A DNA stretch of 64,000 nucleotides from Candidatus Tectimicrobiota bacterium (GCA_026005175.1 BPKO01000002.1:94501-158500), one strand, 5' to 3'; shown: positions 49,030 to 58,853, counted from the stretch's first letter. Notes: generated by a model from the sequence alone, not told the origin. A program made the numbers and translations.

Positions 49030-49552
49030 ATGGCGGCAGAAGCCCCGGTCACTGAGGAAACCCGCAAGCGCGGCATGGGCAAGTTGCTGTTTCTGGCGGT
49101 GAACGTGCTGCTGTTTGTGGCCGGCGCTGGCTTCTTCGTGCTGACCAAGTTCGGCGTGCTCGGCGCCGCGCCCTCGCCTCAGGCCCCTCGACAGCGAGCC
49201 GCCGCCTGCCGCCGCGCCTCCGCCCACCGAAACGCCACAACCTCCCCAGCCAGGCATCATGGTGCGCTTTGATCCCTTCATCGTCAACCTGAGCGGGGAT
49301 CAGGGACGGCGGTACTTGCGGGTGATTTTGCAGGTAGAAGTGCCGAATGACGAGGCGAAAAATGCGGTGACGTCACACATGCCTCAACTGAGAGACCGCC
49401 TGATTTTTCTTTTAAGCAGTAAAAAGTTTTCTGATATTCACAGCATTGATGGAAAGTATCAGCTTCGGGAAGAGATTCTTCGTCATCTCAACGAGGCACT
49501 TGGCAAAGAGATTGTCAAGAAAGTTTACTTTACCGAATTCATTGTGCAATGA
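49030..49552 (+). CDS. fliL: FliL basal-body-associated protein, frameshifted as sequenced
   Basis: FliL is a single-pass inner-membrane protein around the stator. The N-terminal part has ETRKRGMGKLLFLAVNVLLF and a membrane helix. After a Pro-rich linker the other frame reads VRFDPFIVNLSGDQGRRYLR, VILQVEVPNDEAKNAVTSHM and the typical end EALGKEIVKKVYFTEFIVQ. One extra C in the CCCC at 49184-49187 explains the break. The last ~200 bases are distinctly AT-rich compared with everything around. Confidence 0.88.
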
Positions 49553-49563
49553 GGCTATCGGCC

Positions 49564-50598
49564 ATGAATCAGTATCTCAGCCAAGAAGAAGTCGATGCGC
49601 TGCTGCGTGGCATTTCCGAAGGGGAGGTGGCCACCGAGCAAGATAGCGGGCCAGAGCCTGAGGGCGTGCGGCCTTACGACTTGACCAATCCGGAGCGGAT
49701 TATTCGTGGGCGCATGCCGACGCTGGAGATCCTCAACCAGAAGCTGGCCCGGCTGCTGCGGGCCGAGCTGTCGAGTGCCCTGCGGCGGCTGGTCGACGTC
49801 AATGCCCAGAGCGTTGAGATGCTCAAGTTTGGGGAGTTCCTCAAGACGCTGCCGGTGCCCACGAGCATGCACATTTTTCGCATGCCGCCGCTGCGCGGTG
49901 GGGCCTTGCTGGTGATTGAGAGCCGCCTGGTGTTTGCGCTGATTGACAGCTTTTTTGGTGGCTCGGGAAGTGCCCAGGTAAAAATCGAAGGGCGCGACTT
50001 TACGCCTATCGAAATGCACATGATTCAGCGCGTGGTCCATTTGGTCTTTAGCCAGATGGAGAAAGCTTGGGCACCCGTGGTGCCAATCCGCATCACGCTC
50101 GAGCGCTCGGAGGTCAATCCCCAGTTTGCCAGCATCGTGCCGGCCAGTGATATCGTGGTGGTCGTGCCGCTGGAAGTGGAGATGGACGAGGCCCGGGGCT
50201 TCATGACCCTGTGCATTCCGTACTCCACCCTTGAGCCGGTGCGGGCCAAGCTGCACGCCGGGTTTCAGACCGAGCGGCTGGAAATCGATCAGGGCTGGCA
50301 GCGCCATATCATCCGTTTTCTCAAAGACGTTGAGGTAGAGCTTAGCGTCGAGCTGGGAACTACCGAGCTTACCTTGCAGGCCCTGTTGAGCCTGCAAGCG
50401 GGAGACATCCTCCGGCTGGATCAGGACTGCGACAGCGACTTGTTGGTGCGCGTTGAAGGCGTGCCCAAGTTCAAGGGCTTACCCCGCGTGGTCAAGCAGA
50501 AAAAGGCGGTGGAGATCACCCAGGTCTTAAAGCCCCCAGTAGAGGAGGAGGACAGTGAGCACCTCGCCGCAACCCCCGCAGAATCCCTCGACGCCTGA
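49564..50598 (+). CDS. fliM: FliM motor switch protein
   Basis: A 344-residue FliM. The N-terminal CheY-P-binding peptide region is MNQYLSQEEVDALLRGIS. The middle domain has FGEFLKTLPVPTSMHIFRMP and LVIESRLVFALIDSFFGGSG, and the C-terminal SpoA domain has VELSVELGTTELTLQALLSL. The ATG at 49564 with GAGG upstream is preferred. ATG 49549, overlapping the fliL stop, would add five residues. Confidence 0.94.
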   Translation: MNQYLSQEEVDALLRGISEGEVATEQDSGPEPEGVRPYDLTNPERIIRGRMPTLEILNQKLARLLRAELSSALRRLVDVNAQSVEMLKFGEFLKTLPVPTSMHIFRMPPLRGGALLVIESRLVFALIDSFFGGSGSAQVKIEGRDFTPIEMHMIQRVVHLVFSQMEKAWAPVVPIRITLERSEVNPQFASIVPASDIVVVVPLEVEMDEARGFMTLCIPYSTLEPVRAKLHAGFQTERLEIDQGWQRHIIRFLKDVEVELSVELGTTELTLQALLSLQAGDILRLDQDCDSDLLVRVEGVPKFKGLPRVVKQKKAVEITQVLKPPVEEEDSEHLAATPAESLDA

Positions 50599-51007
50599 GA
50601 AACAGGGGGCCGAGGAGATCTCTTGGGAGGACGCCCTGGAAGACCTCGAGCGCCAGAAGCAAATGATCCGGGAACAGGCCTCAGCGCAGGCGGCTGCCTC
50701 AGCGGCGCCAGAGACGCCGGCGGCGCCCGCCACCGCCCCGGCGACGCCGCCAAACCTGCGGTTGATCCTCGATATCCCCCTGCAGGTGACCGTGGAGCTG
50801 GGGCGCCGCCGGTTGCTGGTCAACGATTTGCTGCAGCTCAGTCAGGGCTCGGTCATCGAGCTGAGCAAGCAGATTGGGGAGCCCTTCGAGGTGCTGGTGA
50901 ACCAGAAGCCCATTGCGCGGGGAGAGGTGGTGGTCATCAACGACAAGTTTGGCATTCGCATTACCGACATCATCAGTCCGATCGAGCGCGTACAGCAGCT
51001 TCAGTAA
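50555..51007 (+). CDS. fliN: FliN motor switch protein
   Basis: A 150-residue FliN with a ~65-residue variable N-terminal region followed by the SpoA domain: ILDIPLQVTVELGRRRLLVN, LLQLSQGSVIELSKQIGEPF, LVNQKPIARGEVVVINDKFG and RITDIISPIERV. It starts with GTG after GAGGAGGAGGACA, inside the end of fliM. Confidence 0.95.
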   Translation: MSTSPQPPQNPSTPEKQGAEEISWEDALEDLERQKQMIREQASAQAAASAAPETPAAPATAPATPPNLRLILDIPLQVTVELGRRRLLVNDLLQLSQGSVIELSKQIGEPFEVLVNQKPIARGEVVVINDKFGIRITDIISPIERVQQLQ

Positions 51008-51029
51008 AAAAGACAGGGGAGGCGGAGCG

Positions 51030-51704
51030 ATGCGGGAATGGCGACAGGGCATAGCGGTACGGCGGGCGTGGCAGAGGTGGGCCTGGTACGGCGTGCTCGG
51101 CGTCTCGCTGAGCTTGCTGGTGCCGGCGGTGCTGCTGGCGCAGGCCCAGCAGCCGGCACCGGGCGCCGCGGCGCCGTCTGACGACCGCTTTTTGCAGCAG
51201 TTCATTAGCCGCACCCTCACCCCGCCGCGCGAGAGCCCGGCCGCCGCGGTGTCCTCGCCAGCCGGCCGCCCCGACCCGGCAGCGCCTCCGGCCACCGCCC
51301 CGTCGCTGACGGCCGCCGCGCTGCGGGTGGTGGGCGTGCTGGCGCTGTTGCTTGCCTTGCTCGGGGCGGGGGCGTACGTGCTGCGCCACTTGAGCCACCG
51401 CATGCCGGGGCGCGGTCGGCGCTATCCGGTGCAGGTGCTGGCCCGGATCCCCCTGGCGCCCAAGGCCTGCCTGACCTTGGTCCGGGTGCCTGGCAAAGTG
51501 CTGCTCCTGGGGCTGGCCGGCACCACGCTTTCCTTGCTTGGCGAGTTGCCCGAAGAGCGGGAAGCGGCAGGCGAGTCTGAGCCGTTTCTGGCGGCGCTGG
51601 CCCAGCAACTGCGGCAGAGAACCCCTCAGGAAAGCGAGCAGAACGGCTTTGAAGGCATGGCTGCCGCCCTCGAGCAGAAGCTGCGCAGTATGCAGCAGCT
51701 CTAG
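51030..51704 (+). CDS. fliO: FliO export apparatus assembly protein
   Basis: A 224-residue protein with an N-terminal signal-like helix (WYGVLGVSLSLLVPAVLLAQ) and a Pro/Ala-rich periplasmic stretch. A membrane helix (ALRVVGVLALLLALLGAGAY) and a cytoplasmic FliO domain follow (YPVQVLARIPLAPKACLTLV, VPGKVLLLGLAGTTLSLLGE). FliO helps assemble FliP. The ATG at 51030 follows GGGGAGGCGGAGCG. Confidence 0.88.
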   Translation: MREWRQGIAVRRAWQRWAWYGVLGVSLSLLVPAVLLAQAQQPAPGAAAPSDDRFLQQFISRTLTPPRESPAAAVSSPAGRPDPAAPPATAPSLTAAALRVVGVLALLLALLGAGAYVLRHLSHRMPGRGRRYPVQVLARIPLAPKACLTLVRVPGKVLLLGLAGTTLSLLGELPEEREAAGESEPFLAALAQQLRQRTPQESEQNGFEGMAAALEQKLRSMQQL

Positions 51705-51713
51705 GAGACGGCC

Positions 51714-52395
51714 ATGCCCCCTTCTTCCTTTCCCAGCCTCGGCCTCCAGGTGCCGGCGCAGGCGGGCGACTTGGCCGTGCCGCTGCAGATCCTCCTGCTG
51801 CTGACCCTGCTCACCCTGCTGCCGGCGCTGCTTATGGCCATGACCTCGTTTGTGCGCCTCGTCGTGGTCTTTTCCTTGCTGCGGCAGGCGCTTGGGGTGC
51901 AGCAGATGCCACCCAATCAGGTCTTAATTGGCCTGGCCCTGTTTCTCACGTTTTTCATCATGCAGCCGGTTGGAGAGCGCCTCTACCGCCAGGCGCTTCA
52001 GCCGTACTTGGCCCAGCAGCTGACGGCGCCGGCGGCGCTGCAGGCAGCGCTCGTGCCGCTGCGTGACTTCATGCTGCGCCAGACGCGGGAAAAGGATCTG
52101 TGGCTCTTTATCGAGCTCGGCAAGTATGCGCGGCCCCCGCACCCCCGACGACGTGCCCACCGTGGCGCTGATTCCGGCGTTTATCCTGAGCGAGCTGAAA
52201 ACTGCGTTTCAGATTGGGTTCCTGCTGTATTTGCCGTTTCTGGTGCTCGACTTGGTGGTGTCGTCGGTGCTGCTGTCCATGGGCATGCTCATGCTGCCGC
52301 CCGTCCTGGTGTCGCTTCCTTTTAAGCTCATGCTTTTTGTGCTTGTGGACGGCTGGAACCTGATCGTGGGATCCCTGCTGCGCAGTTACCAGTGA
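51714..52395 (+). CDS. fliP: FliP export gate protein, frameshifted as sequenced
   Basis: FliP, FliQ and FliR form the core export gate. The first frame has [40 protein letters not shown] and [19 protein letters not shown]. After KYAR the frame breaks. The second frame has [40 protein letters not shown] and the typical end [20 protein letters not shown]. One extra C in the CCCCC at 52134-52138 explains it; repaired, the protein is about 226 residues. Confidence 0.93.
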
Positions 52396-52405
52396 GGAGA
52401 CAGCG

Positions 52406-52687
52406 ATGACGCCGGAATTCGTGGTTGACCTGGCGACGCGTACCCTGCGTACGGCCCTCCTGCTCGCCTTGCCGCCCCTGCTGGCGGGCTTGCTGGTGGG
52501 CGTGGGGGTGAGCCTCGTGCAGGCGATGACCCAAATTCAGGAGCAGACTCTGGTCTTCGTGCCCAAAATGCTGGTGGTGGCGCTGGTGCTGCTGCTGTTT
52601 GCACCCTGGATGCTCCAGGTGCTTACCGCCTTTGCCGCCCAGATCTTTCTCCACTTCCCCGCCTACGTGCGGGCACCCCTGCCGTAG
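52406..52687 (+). CDS. fliQ: FliQ export gate protein
   Basis: A 93-residue, two-helix membrane protein with the FliQ pattern: LLLALPPLLAGLLVGVGVSL, VQAMTQIQEQTLVFVPKMLV and VALVLLLFAPWMLQVLTAFA. It starts 10 bases after fliP behind GAGGAGACAGCG. Confidence 0.95.
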   Translation: MTPEFVVDLATRTLRTALLLALPPLLAGLLVGVGVSLVQAMTQIQEQTLVFVPKMLVVALVLLLFAPWMLQVLTAFAAQIFLHFPAYVRAPLP

Positions 52688-52713
52688 GCAGGGCACGAAA
52701 CCTTGACGGTCCT

Positions 52714-53517
52714 GTGGCGTTTTTGACGCGACGCGCCATGCTGGTCCTCTCTCTGCCAGGTCTCTTCGCCTTTCTGTTGGTGCTGGTACGGCTAGGTGCC
52801 TTGCTGCTGACGTTTCCGCTCCTTAACGCCCGCGTGGTTCCGGCGCACCTCAAGCTGGTCTTGCTCGTGGCCCTCAGCCTGGGCTTGTTTCCTGCGGCCC
52901 GCGTGACTTCACCCCCCCTGCCGCACGGGGTGGTTCACTTGGCGCTCTTGCTGCTTGGCGAAATGCTCCTCGGCATGGTTCTGGGCTTTGCCGCGCAGTT
53001 CGTTTTTGCCGGCGTGCAGCTGGGTGCCGAGCTCCTCAGCCAGCACATGGGCCTGTCGCTGGCTACGGTCTTTGATCCGCAGGAGGGACACAGCAACGCC
53101 GTGCTTACCAACTTCTTTTACCTCGTGGTGGCCTTGCTGTTCTTCTCCCTCAATGCCCACCTGTGGTTTGTGCGGGCCGTGGCAGAGAGTTTGCATGCCG
53201 TGCCGCTGCTGGAAGCCAAGGCGCCGCCTGCCCTGCTGGGCGAGGTACTGCGCTTGGGCGCTGGGATGTTTGTCAGCGCCTTGCGGCTCGTGGCGCCGCT
53301 GAGTGGGATCCTGCTGCTGACTACGGTGGCTTTGGGGATCATGGCGCGTCTGGTGCCGCAGATGAACGTTTTCATCCTGGCGTTTCCCATCAACCTGGCC
53401 GTGGGGCTGCTGGCGGTGAGCCTGGCGCTGCCTTTTCTGCGCGGATACTGGCAGCAGCTGGTGCTCCAGCTCGGGCGAGATCTGCTGCGCGTTCTGCACG
53501 CAGTGGCGACGGGGTAG
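52714..53517 (+). CDS. fliR: FliR export gate protein
   Basis: A 267-residue polytopic membrane protein. FliR features include LVLVRLGALLLTFPLLNARV, LGEMLLGMVLGFAAQFVFAG, VQLGAELLSQHMGLSLATVF and VFILAFPINLAVGLLAVSLA. The GTG at 52714 lacks a clear ribosome site; an ATG at 52738 is an alternative. Confidence 0.93.
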   Translation: MAFLTRRAMLVLSLPGLFAFLLVLVRLGALLLTFPLLNARVVPAHLKLVLLVALSLGLFPAARVTSPPLPHGVVHLALLLLGEMLLGMVLGFAAQFVFAGVQLGAELLSQHMGLSLATVFDPQEGHSNAVLTNFFYLVVALLFFSLNAHLWFVRAVAESLHAVPLLEAKAPPALLGEVLRLGAGMFVSALRLVAPLSGILLLTTVALGIMARLVPQMNVFILAFPINLAVGLLAVSLALPFLRGYWQQLVLQLGRDLLRVLHAVATG

Positions 53518-53523
53518 GAGACG

Positions 53524-54600
53524 ATGGCAGAGACGGCGCAAGAACGGACCGAAGCGGCTACCCCACGGCGGCGGCAGCGCGCCCGCCAAGAAGGGCAGGT
53601 GGCCAAAAGCCGTGAGATCGCCACGGCCAGCCTGTTCCTTGGCAATTTGCTGCTGCTGGCCTTTGCCGGCGCGACGGTAGGGCGCCGCCTGCAGCAGCTG
53701 GCCACCGAAGCCTTCACGTCCCTTGACCGCCTGCCGGAGACGGCCACCGCGGTGTACGCCTTGCTGCTGCACTACGTGCTGCGCCTCTTGGCCATCCTTG
53801 CCCCTTTCTTGGTGGTCAGCGTGGGGGCAGCCCTGGCCAGCCACCTCCTGCAAAGCGGGCTGGTGTGGGCGCCGCAGGCCCTCGTGCCGCGCCTGGAGCG
53901 GCTCAGTCCCTGGCAAGGGCTGCAGCGGCTGGTGTCCGTGCAGGCCCTGGTCGAGCTGGGCAAAGCCCTGGGCAAAGTCGGCCTGGTGGCTGCCGTGGCC
54001 TATATCACTATCGTCGCCGAAGCCGAACACCTGACGGCTTGGCCCATGCTCGAGCCGCCGGCGCTTGCGGTGCACTTCCAAAAGAGCCTGCTGCGCCTGG
54101 GCACCCGCACCCTGTATCCCATCTTGGGACTCGCCCTGCTCGATTACCTGTGGCAGCGCTGGCAGTACGAGAAGCGCCTGCGCATGACCCGCCAGGAGCT
54201 CAAAGAAGAGCGCAAGGAAGACGAGGGCGATCCGCACGTCAAGGCACGCATCCGCAGCCTGATGCGCACCCTGGCCCGCCGGCGCATGATGGAAGAGGTG
54301 CCCAAGGCCGACGTCGTCATTACCAACCCCACGCACCTTGCGGTGGCCCTGCGCTACGACCGCTACACCATGCCGGCACCCAAAGTGGTGGCCAAGGGGG
54401 CCGGGCTGCTGGCCGAGCGCATCCGCGCCGTCGCGCGCCGGCACGGGGTGCCGGTGGTGGAAAGCCGCGCCGTGGCACAAAGCCTGTACAAGACCGTCGA
54501 CATCGGCCACTACATCCCCGCCTCGCTCTACAAGGCGGTGGCCGAAATTCTGGCCTACGTCTACCGGCTGCGGCCGCTGCGGGCCGCGGGCCTTGCCTAG
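53524..54600 (+). CDS. flhB: FlhB export switch protein
   Basis: A 358-residue FlhB. It opens QERTEAATPRRRQRARQEGQ VAKS, which is the family signature, and has four membrane helices (~35-215). The cytoplasmic domain has the autocleavage motif NPTH at 268-271, where cleavage switches export from rod/hook to filament substrates in concert with FliK. The charged linker (RMTRQELKEERKEDEGDPHV) is conserved. Confidence 0.95.
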   Translation: MAETAQERTEAATPRRRQRARQEGQVAKSREIATASLFLGNLLLLAFAGATVGRRLQQLATEAFTSLDRLPETATAVYALLLHYVLRLLAILAPFLVVSVGAALASHLLQSGLVWAPQALVPRLERLSPWQGLQRLVSVQALVELGKALGKVGLVAAVAYITIVAEAEHLTAWPMLEPPALAVHFQKSLLRLGTRTLYPILGLALLDYLWQRWQYEKRLRMTRQELKEERKEDEGDPHVKARIRSLMRTLARRRMMEEVPKADVVITNPTHLAVALRYDRYTMPAPKVVAKGAGLLAERIRAVARRHGVPVVESRAVAQSLYKTVDIGHYIPASLYKAVAEILAYVYRLRPLRAAGLA

Positions 54601-54615
54601 CTCCAGGAGGTGCAG

Positions 54616-56688
54616 GTGGCGTACAGACCCTTATCCTTGCAAGCGCTGGCGAGCAACACCGACCTGCTGGTGGCCGGCGGGATCATTGCCGTCTTGCTGG
54701 TGATGATTCTGCCGCTGCCGCCGCAGCTGCTCGACCTCCTGCTGGCGCTTAACATCACCCTGTCGCTGGTGACCCTGCTGGTGGCGGTCTACACCTTGCA
54801 GCCGCTGGAGTTTAGCGTCTTTCCCTCGCTGCTGCTCATGCTCACCCTGCTGCGCCTGTCGCTCAACGTGGCCTCTACCCGCCTCATTTTGCTGCACGGC
54901 AACCAGGGGCCCGGGGCGGCAGGGGAAGTGATTCGTTCCTTTGGCAGCTTCGTCGTGGGCGGCAACTTCCTGGTCGGCCTCATCGTCTTTAGCATCCTGG
55001 TGCTCATCAACTTCGTGGTCATCACCCGCGGCGCCGGCCGTATTGCCGAGGTGGCGGCGCGCTTTACCCTCGACGCCATGCCGGGCAAGCAAATGGCCAT
55101 CGATGCCGACCTCAACGCCGGCCTCATCAGCGAGCAGGAAGCCCGGCAGCGCCGCCAGGCCATCCAGCAAGAAGCCGACTTTTACGGCGCCATGGACGGG
55201 GCCAGCAAGTTCGTGCGCGGCGACGCCATCGCCGGCATCCTCATCACCCTGGTCAACGTGCTGGGGGGAATCGTCATCGGCGTGGCCCAGCAGGGCATGG
55301 GCCTGCAAGAAGCGCTACAGAGCTACACCATTCTCACCGTAGGCGACGGCCTGGCTTCCCAGGTGCCGGCGCTGATCATCTCCACCGCCGCCGGCATCGT
55401 GGTGACCAAAGTTTCCGGGGCGGCCAACCTGGGCGAGCAGGTGCGCCGCCAGCTGCTGGTACACCCGCGCGCCCTGGGCACGGCGGCTGGCATCTTGCTG
55501 CTGCTGGGACTGGTGCCCGGGTTGCCCAAGCTGCCGCTGCTCGTCTTGGCTGCCGGCACGGGCGCCGTGGCGTACTATCTGGGCCAGCGCCCGCCACCAG
55601 AGCCTCCCGCAGCGGCAGAGCCGCCGCCGGCGAGTAAAGAGGCGCTCCCTGACGTCGCCGATCTCCTTACCCCCGTCGATTTGCTGGAGCTCGAAGTGGG
55701 ATACGGGCTCATTCCCCTGGTGGATGCCGAGCGCCACGGCGAGCTGCTGGAGCGCATCCGCGCCATGCGGGTGCAGATCGCCCAAGAACTGGGAGTCATG
55801 GTGCCCCCCCTGCGCATCCGTGACAACCTCCAGCTCAAGCCCGGAGAGTACACCATCTTGCTCAAAGGCGAGGAGGTCGCCCGCGGCGAGCTGATGCTGG
55901 GGCGCTACTTGGCCATGTATCCCGGCGCCGAGCCGCCCCAGCGCTTCGGCATTCCCACCCGCGAGCCGGCCTTTGGCCTGCCGGCGTACTGGGTGAGCGA
56001 GGAGGAAAAAGAAGCGGCCCAGCTGGCCGGGTACACGGTGGTCGATCTGGCCACCGTGGTCATCACCCACCTCACCGAGGTGGTCAAGACCCACATTCAC
56101 GAGCTGCTCAGCCGCGAAGACGTACAGAAGCTCCTGCAGCGCTTTGCCCAGGATTACCCCAAGGTGGTGGAAGAGCTGGTGCCGACCCACCTGTCGCTGG
56201 GCGGGGTGCAGAAAGTGTTGCAGAACCTGCTGCGCGAGCAGATCCCCATCCGCGACTTGCTCACGATTCTTGAAACCCTGGCCGATTATGCCCCGCACAC
56301 CAAGGATCCGCTCATCCTCACCGAGTACGTGCGCCAGCGCCTGGCGCGCACCATCACCAAGAAGTGGCAGACGCCGGAAGGGGAGATCCCGGTGGTGGTG
56401 CTGGCCCACGACCTGGAGACCACCCTCAGCAAAGCCATCCAGCACACCGAGCAGGGCACTTACCTGGTCCTTGAGCCGCAGATGGCGCAGCGGCTACTGG
56501 CCGAGCTGGGCAAGGTGGTGGAGCAGTTTGCCGCGCGCCAGCTGCCGCCCATCGTGCTCACCGGCCCGCTGGTGCGGGCCCACCTGCGGCGCCTGGTGGA
56601 ACCGTACTTCCCGCAGCTCGTGGTGCTATCACAAAACGAGCTGGTGGCCGGCGTGCGTATCCGAAACCTTGGCGTGGTGAAGGTCTAA
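54616..56688 (+). CDS. flhA: FlhA export gate protein
   Basis: A 690-residue FlhA. Membrane half: LDLLLALNITLSLVTLLVAV, EFSVFPSLLLMLTLLRLSLN, VASTRLILLHG and the FHIPEP-type loop AARFTLDAMPGKQMAIDADL. The cytoplasmic substrate-docking half starts near 330 (DLLELEVGYGLIPLVDAERH). The GTG at 54616 has AGGAGG five bases upstream. The in-frame GTG at 54610 would sit directly on the ribosome site. Confidence 0.95.
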   Translation: MAYRPLSLQALASNTDLLVAGGIIAVLLVMILPLPPQLLDLLLALNITLSLVTLLVAVYTLQPLEFSVFPSLLLMLTLLRLSLNVASTRLILLHGNQGPGAAGEVIRSFGSFVVGGNFLVGLIVFSILVLINFVVITRGAGRIAEVAARFTLDAMPGKQMAIDADLNAGLISEQEARQRRQAIQQEADFYGAMDGASKFVRGDAIAGILITLVNVLGGIVIGVAQQGMGLQEALQSYTILTVGDGLASQVPALIISTAAGIVVTKVSGAANLGEQVRRQLLVHPRALGTAAGILLLLGLVPGLPKLPLLVLAAGTGAVAYYLGQRPPPEPPAAAEPPPASKEALPDVADLLTPVDLLELEVGYGLIPLVDAERHGELLERIRAMRVQIAQELGVMVPPLRIRDNLQLKPGEYTILLKGEEVARGELMLGRYLAMYPGAEPPQRFGIPTREPAFGLPAYWVSEEEKEAAQLAGYTVVDLATVVITHLTEVVKTHIHELLSREDVQKLLQRFAQDYPKVVEELVPTHLSLGGVQKVLQNLLREQIPIRDLLTILETLADYAPHTKDPLILTEYVRQRLARTITKKWQTPEGEIPVVVLAHDLETTLSKAIQHTEQGTYLVLEPQMAQRLLAELGKVVEQFAARQLPPIVLTGPLVRAHLRRLVEPYFPQLVVLSQNELVAGVRIRNLGVVKV

Positions 56689-56691
56689 GCC

Positions 56692-57939
56692 GTGCGCATC
56701 AAGCGTTTTGAAGCGGCAAGTTTGCAAGAGGCCCTGCGCCAGATCAAGCTCGAACTCGGGCCACAGGCGGTCATCCTCTCCACCCGCCAGGTGCGCAAGG
56801 GGGGAAGCGCCTTTGGCCTGTTTAGCCGCCCGCTGGTGGAGGTGATGGCGGCAGTGGATGATGCCGAGCCGGCGGCTGGCCGCGCTGCGACGTCCGGCGC
56901 GGCGCCAGCGCAGGCAGAACGGCTGGCTGCCTTCCTGCAAGTGCTCGATCCCTTGCAGCGAGACCTCGATGACGTCAAAACCATGCTCCAGCAGCTCGCC
57001 CTGCGCCAGGGCGCGGCGTCGCCCTCGCTGGACGGGCTGGCCCGTGAATTCCTGGCGGTGAAGAAAATGCTCGAGGTCCTGGTCCAGCGGCACCGCGACA
57101 CCCAGGATCCCCTGTGCGCCCCGGCCCTGCTGCCCTGGTACCAGCACCTGCTGGCCAGCGGCATGCCCGAAGCGCTGGCGCGCCTGCTGATAGAAAAAAC
57201 CCAGAACAGCCTCGACCCCAGCCGGCTGCACGATGCCCAGCACGTCCAGCACCACTTTGCCCGCACCCTGGTGAAGGTCACCCCGCTCTATGGTCCCCTC
57301 GACCGCCACGGCAGCACCGGGCTGATCGAGGCGTTCGTGGGCCCCACCGGGGTGGGCAAGACCACCACCATTGCCAAGCTGGCAGCCCACTACGCGCTGG
57401 GCAAGAAGCGGCGCGTGGCGCTGCTCACCATCGACACCTACCGCATTGCGGCAGTGGAGCAACTGCGAACCTTTGCCACCATCATGCGCCTGCCTTTCGA
57501 GGTGGTCATGACCCCGGCCGAGCTCGAGGCGGCGCTCCACCGCTGCCGAGACAGCGAGGTGGTGTTGATCGACACCGCCGGGCGCAGCCAGCGCGATGCG
57601 GTGCAGATGGCCGAACTGCAAGCCTTCTTCGGCCAGCGCCGGCGCGCCCGCGTGCACCTGGTGCTCAGTGCGACCGCCAGCGCCCACCACCTGGCCGAAA
57701 CGGTGGCGCGCTTTCAGCCCTTGGCCCCAGCCAGCCTCGTCTTTACCAAGCTCGACGAGTGCAGCCTCTTTGGCCCACTGCTGGGCACTGCCCTGCAGGC
57801 CCAGATTCCCCTTTCGTATTTCACCACCGGCCAGCGCGTCCCGGAAGACATCGAGGTGGCCACCGCCGAGCGCCTCGTGGCGCTGATCCTCACGGGACTT
57901 GAGCCCATCCCGGTGGCCGCAGGGAGTGAGGGCCAATGA
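56692..57939 (+). CDS. flhF: FlhF flagellar placement GTPase
   Basis: A 415-residue SRP-type GTPase that marks the site of flagellar assembly. The N-terminal B domain starts MRIKRFEAASLQEALRQIKL. G1 is FVGPTGVGKTTTIAKLAAHY (near residue 217), followed by VALLTIDTYRIAAVEQLRTF, a VLIDTAGRSQRD G3 and SLVFTKLDE G4. GTG start, 3 bases after flhA. FlhF with FlhG suggests polar or number-controlled flagella. Confidence 0.94.
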   Translation: MRIKRFEAASLQEALRQIKLELGPQAVILSTRQVRKGGSAFGLFSRPLVEVMAAVDDAEPAAGRAATSGAAPAQAERLAAFLQVLDPLQRDLDDVKTMLQQLALRQGAASPSLDGLAREFLAVKKMLEVLVQRHRDTQDPLCAPALLPWYQHLLASGMPEALARLLIEKTQNSLDPSRLHDAQHVQHHFARTLVKVTPLYGPLDRHGSTGLIEAFVGPTGVGKTTTIAKLAAHYALGKKRRVALLTIDTYRIAAVEQLRTFATIMRLPFEVVMTPAELEAALHRCRDSEVVLIDTAGRSQRDAVQMAELQAFFGQRRRARVHLVLSATASAHHLAETVARFQPLAPASLVFTKLDECSLFGPLLGTALQAQIPLSYFTTGQRVPEDIEVATAERLVALILTGLEPIPVAAGSEGQ

Positions 57940-58853
57940 GGGCAGATCAGGCCACCACCCTGCGCTCTTGGGTACAGCGGGCCGGCCAGACCGCCGGTGA
58001 CAGCCCGGCAAGCCGGCCGCGGCGGGTGCTGGCCTTTACCAGCGGCAAAGGGGGGGTGGGCAAAACCCAGCTGGTGGTCAACCTGGGCTATGCCCTCTGT
58101 GAAGCCGGAGCCCGTGTGCTGCTCTTCGACGCCGACCTGGGACTGGCCAACGTGGACGTGCTGCTGGGGTTGACGCCGCGCTTTACCTTGCAGCACGTGC
58201 TGCGGGGGGAAAAGCGCTTGGCCGACATTCTCCTCAAGGGACCCCAGGGGCTGTGGATCCTCCCGGCCAGCTCCGGAGTACAGGAACTGGCGATGCTTTC
58301 GCCGCAGCAGCACGCCTGGCTGCTGGCCGAGCTGCGGCGGCTGGCCGCCGGGGTCGACTTCCTCCTGGTCGATACGGGGGCCGGCATTGCGCCACACGTC
58401 ACTGCGTTTACCGCCGCCGCGCACGACGTCGTGGTGGTGGTCACCCCGGAGCCCACCTCGCTGACCGACGCCTATGCCCTCATCAAAGTGCTGGCCACCA
58501 AGTACGGCGTGCAGCGCTTCTGGGTGCTACCCAACGCCGTGGCCGATGCCGCCGAAGCCCGCGACACCTTCCGCCGCCTCAGCACGGCCACGGAACGCTT
58601 CTTGCGCCTGCAGCTTGCTTACTTTGGCTTTGTGCCCCGCGACCGGGTGTTCGGGCAGGCGGTGCGGCAGCAGCGGGCGGTGCTGGAGCTGTATCCCCAC
58701 GGTGCGGCGGCCAGGTGTCTGCGCCGTCTGGCGCGTGACGTGGTGCTGGCCCTGCCGGCGCCGCCGCAGGAAACGACGTTGGATTTCTGGCAGCAGGCCT
58801 TTGCCAGGCAGGGCGAAACCACGGCAGAAGACCGGCAAGCGCAACGCGACTGA
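57936..58853 (+). CDS. flhG: FlhG (MinD-like) flagellar number ATPase
   Basis: A 305-residue ParA/MinD-family ATPase. The deviant Walker A is FTSGKGGVGKTQLVVNLGYA (near residue 35). LLFDADLGLANVDVLLGL is the switch region and FLLVDTGAGIAPHVT the Walker B. It stimulates FlhF GTPase and limits flagellar number. The ATG overlaps the flhF stop. Confidence 0.94.
   Translation: MRADQATTLRSWVQRAGQTAGDSPASRPRRVLAFTSGKGGVGKTQLVVNLGYALCEAGARVLLFDADLGLANVDVLLGLTPRFTLQHVLRGEKRLADILLKGPQGLWILPASSGVQELAMLSPQQHAWLLAELRRLAAGVDFLLVDTGAGIAPHVTAFTAAAHDVVVVVTPEPTSLTDAYALIKVLATKYGVQRFWVLPNAVADAAEARDTFRRLSTATERFLRLQLAYFGFVPRDRVFGQAVRQQRAVLELYPHGAAARCLRRLARDVVLALPAPPQETTLDFWQQAFARQGETTAEDRQAQRD

Noticed and set aside
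30588-52138. Phase variation through homopolymer runs
   Set aside because: Runs of four or five bases are too short for frequent slippage, and ten genes out of frame at once would not be a useful switch.
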